From positions 186,001-250,000 of the forward strand of contig NZ_JAFBFI010000003.1 in the NCBI RefSeq assembly GCF_016909175.1: a stretch of 64,000 nt of DNA. Reading direction: 5' to 3'. This DNA is from Peribacillus deserti (GTDB taxonomy: Bacteria > Bacillota > Bacilli > Bacillales > DSM-1321). Below are positions 62,979-64,000 of the stretch, in pieces. Within the stretch, counting starts at the first letter, position 1. The number at the start of each line of letters is the position of its first letter. Position numbers and translations under genes: made by a program. The notes beneath the pieces are model-generated. The model had not been told where the DNA came from. It did no database searches and saw nothing but the letters and a program-made list of their open reading frames with translations.

Positions 62979-63953
62979 ATGCGCTATCTCATGGGTGTTG
63001 ATGGAGGGGGAAGTAAAACATATACCGTTATAACGGACGAAAACGGAAATAAATTAGGTGAAGGCATATCCGGGAGAGGAAATCATCAAGCTCTTGGTAT
63101 CGAACCGGCTTTTAATAACATCAAAGAGTCCATTGATAAAGCCTTGTCCAGTGCAGGGCTTTATTATAAAGATATTTCATTTACGCAATTTGGTCTCGCT
63201 GGAGCTGATAGAAAAAAAGATTTTTCCATATTGCGGCCAGCCTTGAATACTTTACCGTTAGAGTCATTTGATTTGGTATGTGACACATTCGAAGGATTGA
63301 GAATAGGCAGCGAGAATAACGTCGGGGTTGTTCTTGTCTGTGGCAGCGGAACGAATGCAGCCGGAAGAAATAAGGAGGGCAAGGTTGTACAAACAGGAGG
63401 ATTTGGCTTTTTTTACGGGGATGCTGCCGGCGGGAAACATATGGCTAGAGAGACATTTCGTTCAGCGGTAAGATCATGGGAATTACGGGAAATGCCCTCC
63501 CTATTAACAGACACGGTTCCAAAATTTTTTGGGTTCCAGAGCATGGAACAGCTTGTGAATGATTTCTTAGACCGCGACATATTTGACGTGCCTGGAGAAT
63601 TGACCATTACTTTACATGAAGCAGCAGCTGAAGGTGACCCCCTTGCAATTCAAATCCTGAGTGAGACGGGCGCAGAATTAGGGGCTGCCGCCAACTCTGT
63701 GATTAAAAGATTGGGTGGTTTTGAAGGCGATACAATTCCAGTGATTCTAGTTGGCTCTGTTTTACAAAAGGCCAAAAATGAACACTTGCTTCAAGCAATG
63801 CAAACGGCCATTGAAAGAGAAAGACATAGTGTTTCACTCATAATACCAGATATGGAGCCCGTGTATGGGTCTATCCTTCTAGCTATGGATCATTTAGGAA
63901 TAGAAACAAGTGATGATATCTATCAAAAATTCAGGAGCTACAAGAGAGAATAG
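62979..63953 (+). CDS. BadF/BadG-type ATPase, N-acetylglucosamine-kinase-like
   Basis: 324 residues of the ASKHA fold. The phosphate-1 loop is GVDGGGSKTYTVITDENG at the N-terminus. FGLAGADRKKD, a second phosphate loop LVCGSGTNAAGRNK, then GGFGFFYGDAAGG and ILVGSVL follow. This order fits GlcNAc/MurNAc-type kinases rather than benzoyl-CoA reductase activators, which carry an Fe-S cysteine pair. It would phosphorylate an amino sugar released from the imported compound. AAGGGGGTTAAGGGGAT precedes the start. Confidence 0.85.
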   Translation: MRYLMGVDGGGSKTYTVITDENGNKLGEGISGRGNHQALGIEPAFNNIKESIDKALSSAGLYYKDISFTQFGLAGADRKKDFSILRPALNTLPLESFDLVCDTFEGLRIGSENNVGVVLVCGSGTNAAGRNKEGKVVQTGGFGFFYGDAAGGKHMARETFRSAVRSWELREMPSLLTDTVPKFFGFQSMEQLVNDFLDRDIFDVPGELTITLHEAAAEGDPLAIQILSETGAELGAAANSVIKRLGGFEGDTIPVILVGSVLQKAKNEHLLQAMQTAIERERHSVSLIIPDMEPVYGSILLAMDHLGIETSDDIYQKFRSYKRE

Positions 63954-63955
63954 AA

Positions 63956-64000
63956 ATGGTATCAGTAGAAGTCAATTATGTGATTGATTCTGATGGAACT
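63956..64000 (+). CDS. Start of a further gene, cut by the window edge
   Basis: ATG 63956 opens a frame (MVSVEVNYVIDSDGT) that runs off the right edge, two bases after the kinase stop. The ribosome binding site is weak (GAGAGAA) and only 15 codons are seen, so no function can be given. Probably part of the same operon. Confidence 0.45.
   Translation, partial: MVSVEVNYVIDSDGT

Overview
The window looks like a chromosomal stretch of an endospore-forming, low-GC Gram-positive bacterium of the Bacillus type. The evidence is AT-rich DNA, strong AGGAGG-type ribosome binding sites with ATG, GTG and TTG starts, lipoproteins with LxxC lipoboxes, many hairpin-plus-T-run terminators, and a SpoVAF/GerA-family germination gene. 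I see no rRNA or tRNA genes, no CRISPR array, no insertion sequence and no phage block. The species cannot be named from sequence reading alone.

Bases 1-14,900 form a hydroxy-acid/sugar-acid catabolic island. Two GntR/FadR-type regulators are divergently transcribed. They are followed by an RraA-like aldolase, an Ldh2-type dehydrogenase, a FAH-family hydrolase, a convergent IlvD/Edd-type dehydratase, a LarA-like protein, a split UxaA-type lyase, a D-2-hydroxyacid dehydrogenase, an SDR protein and a tripartite tricarboxylate transporter (TctC, TctB, TctA). Four near-identical operators (TGGTCANACCA), each directly abutting a -10-like hexamer, tie these units into one regulon, probably controlled by the regulator at 1642. 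An ACS-type MFS permease and a GlcD-like FAD oxidase (15.6-18.4 kb) fit the same diet.

Bases 18,900-20,400 hold a small membrane protein with an XRE regulator and a DUF4386 protein. Bases 21,000-29,100 form a sigma-54-controlled catabolic cluster: a CBS-PAS-AAA+-Fis activator, then a textbook -24/-12 promoter, an iron alcohol dehydrogenase, a CoA-acylating semialdehyde dehydrogenase, a HisD-family dehydrogenase and a GntP-type permease. A 12-unit phased repeat of about 20 bp lies inside this cluster.

Bases 29,100-43,100 are a mixed region. It contains a glutathionyl-hydroquinone reductase-like protein, three GNAT acetyltransferases (one cut out of a MarR-GNAT fusion), a DHA2-type drug exporter, an RluF-like pseudouridine synthase, small hypothetical proteins, gene remnants, the SpoVAF-like gene, a second phased repeat (21 bp) and a stand-alone FtsZ. 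Bases 43,100-51,100 carry a possible structured RNA, a polar amino-acid ABC importer, an RDD protein, a LysR/PhzF pair bracketed by a 25-nt repeat, and malate:quinone oxidoreductase behind a terminator-containing leader.

Bases 51,700-64,000 read as one programme: an M20 peptidase, a YesM/YesN-type two-component system, a sugar-type ABC importer, a D-threonine-aldolase/D-serine-dehydratase-like enzyme, an N-acyl-D-amino-acid deacylase, a RidA protein and a BadF/GlcNAc-kinase-type ATPase. I infer uptake and breakdown of an N-acylated D-amino-acid compound, possibly derived from cell wall.
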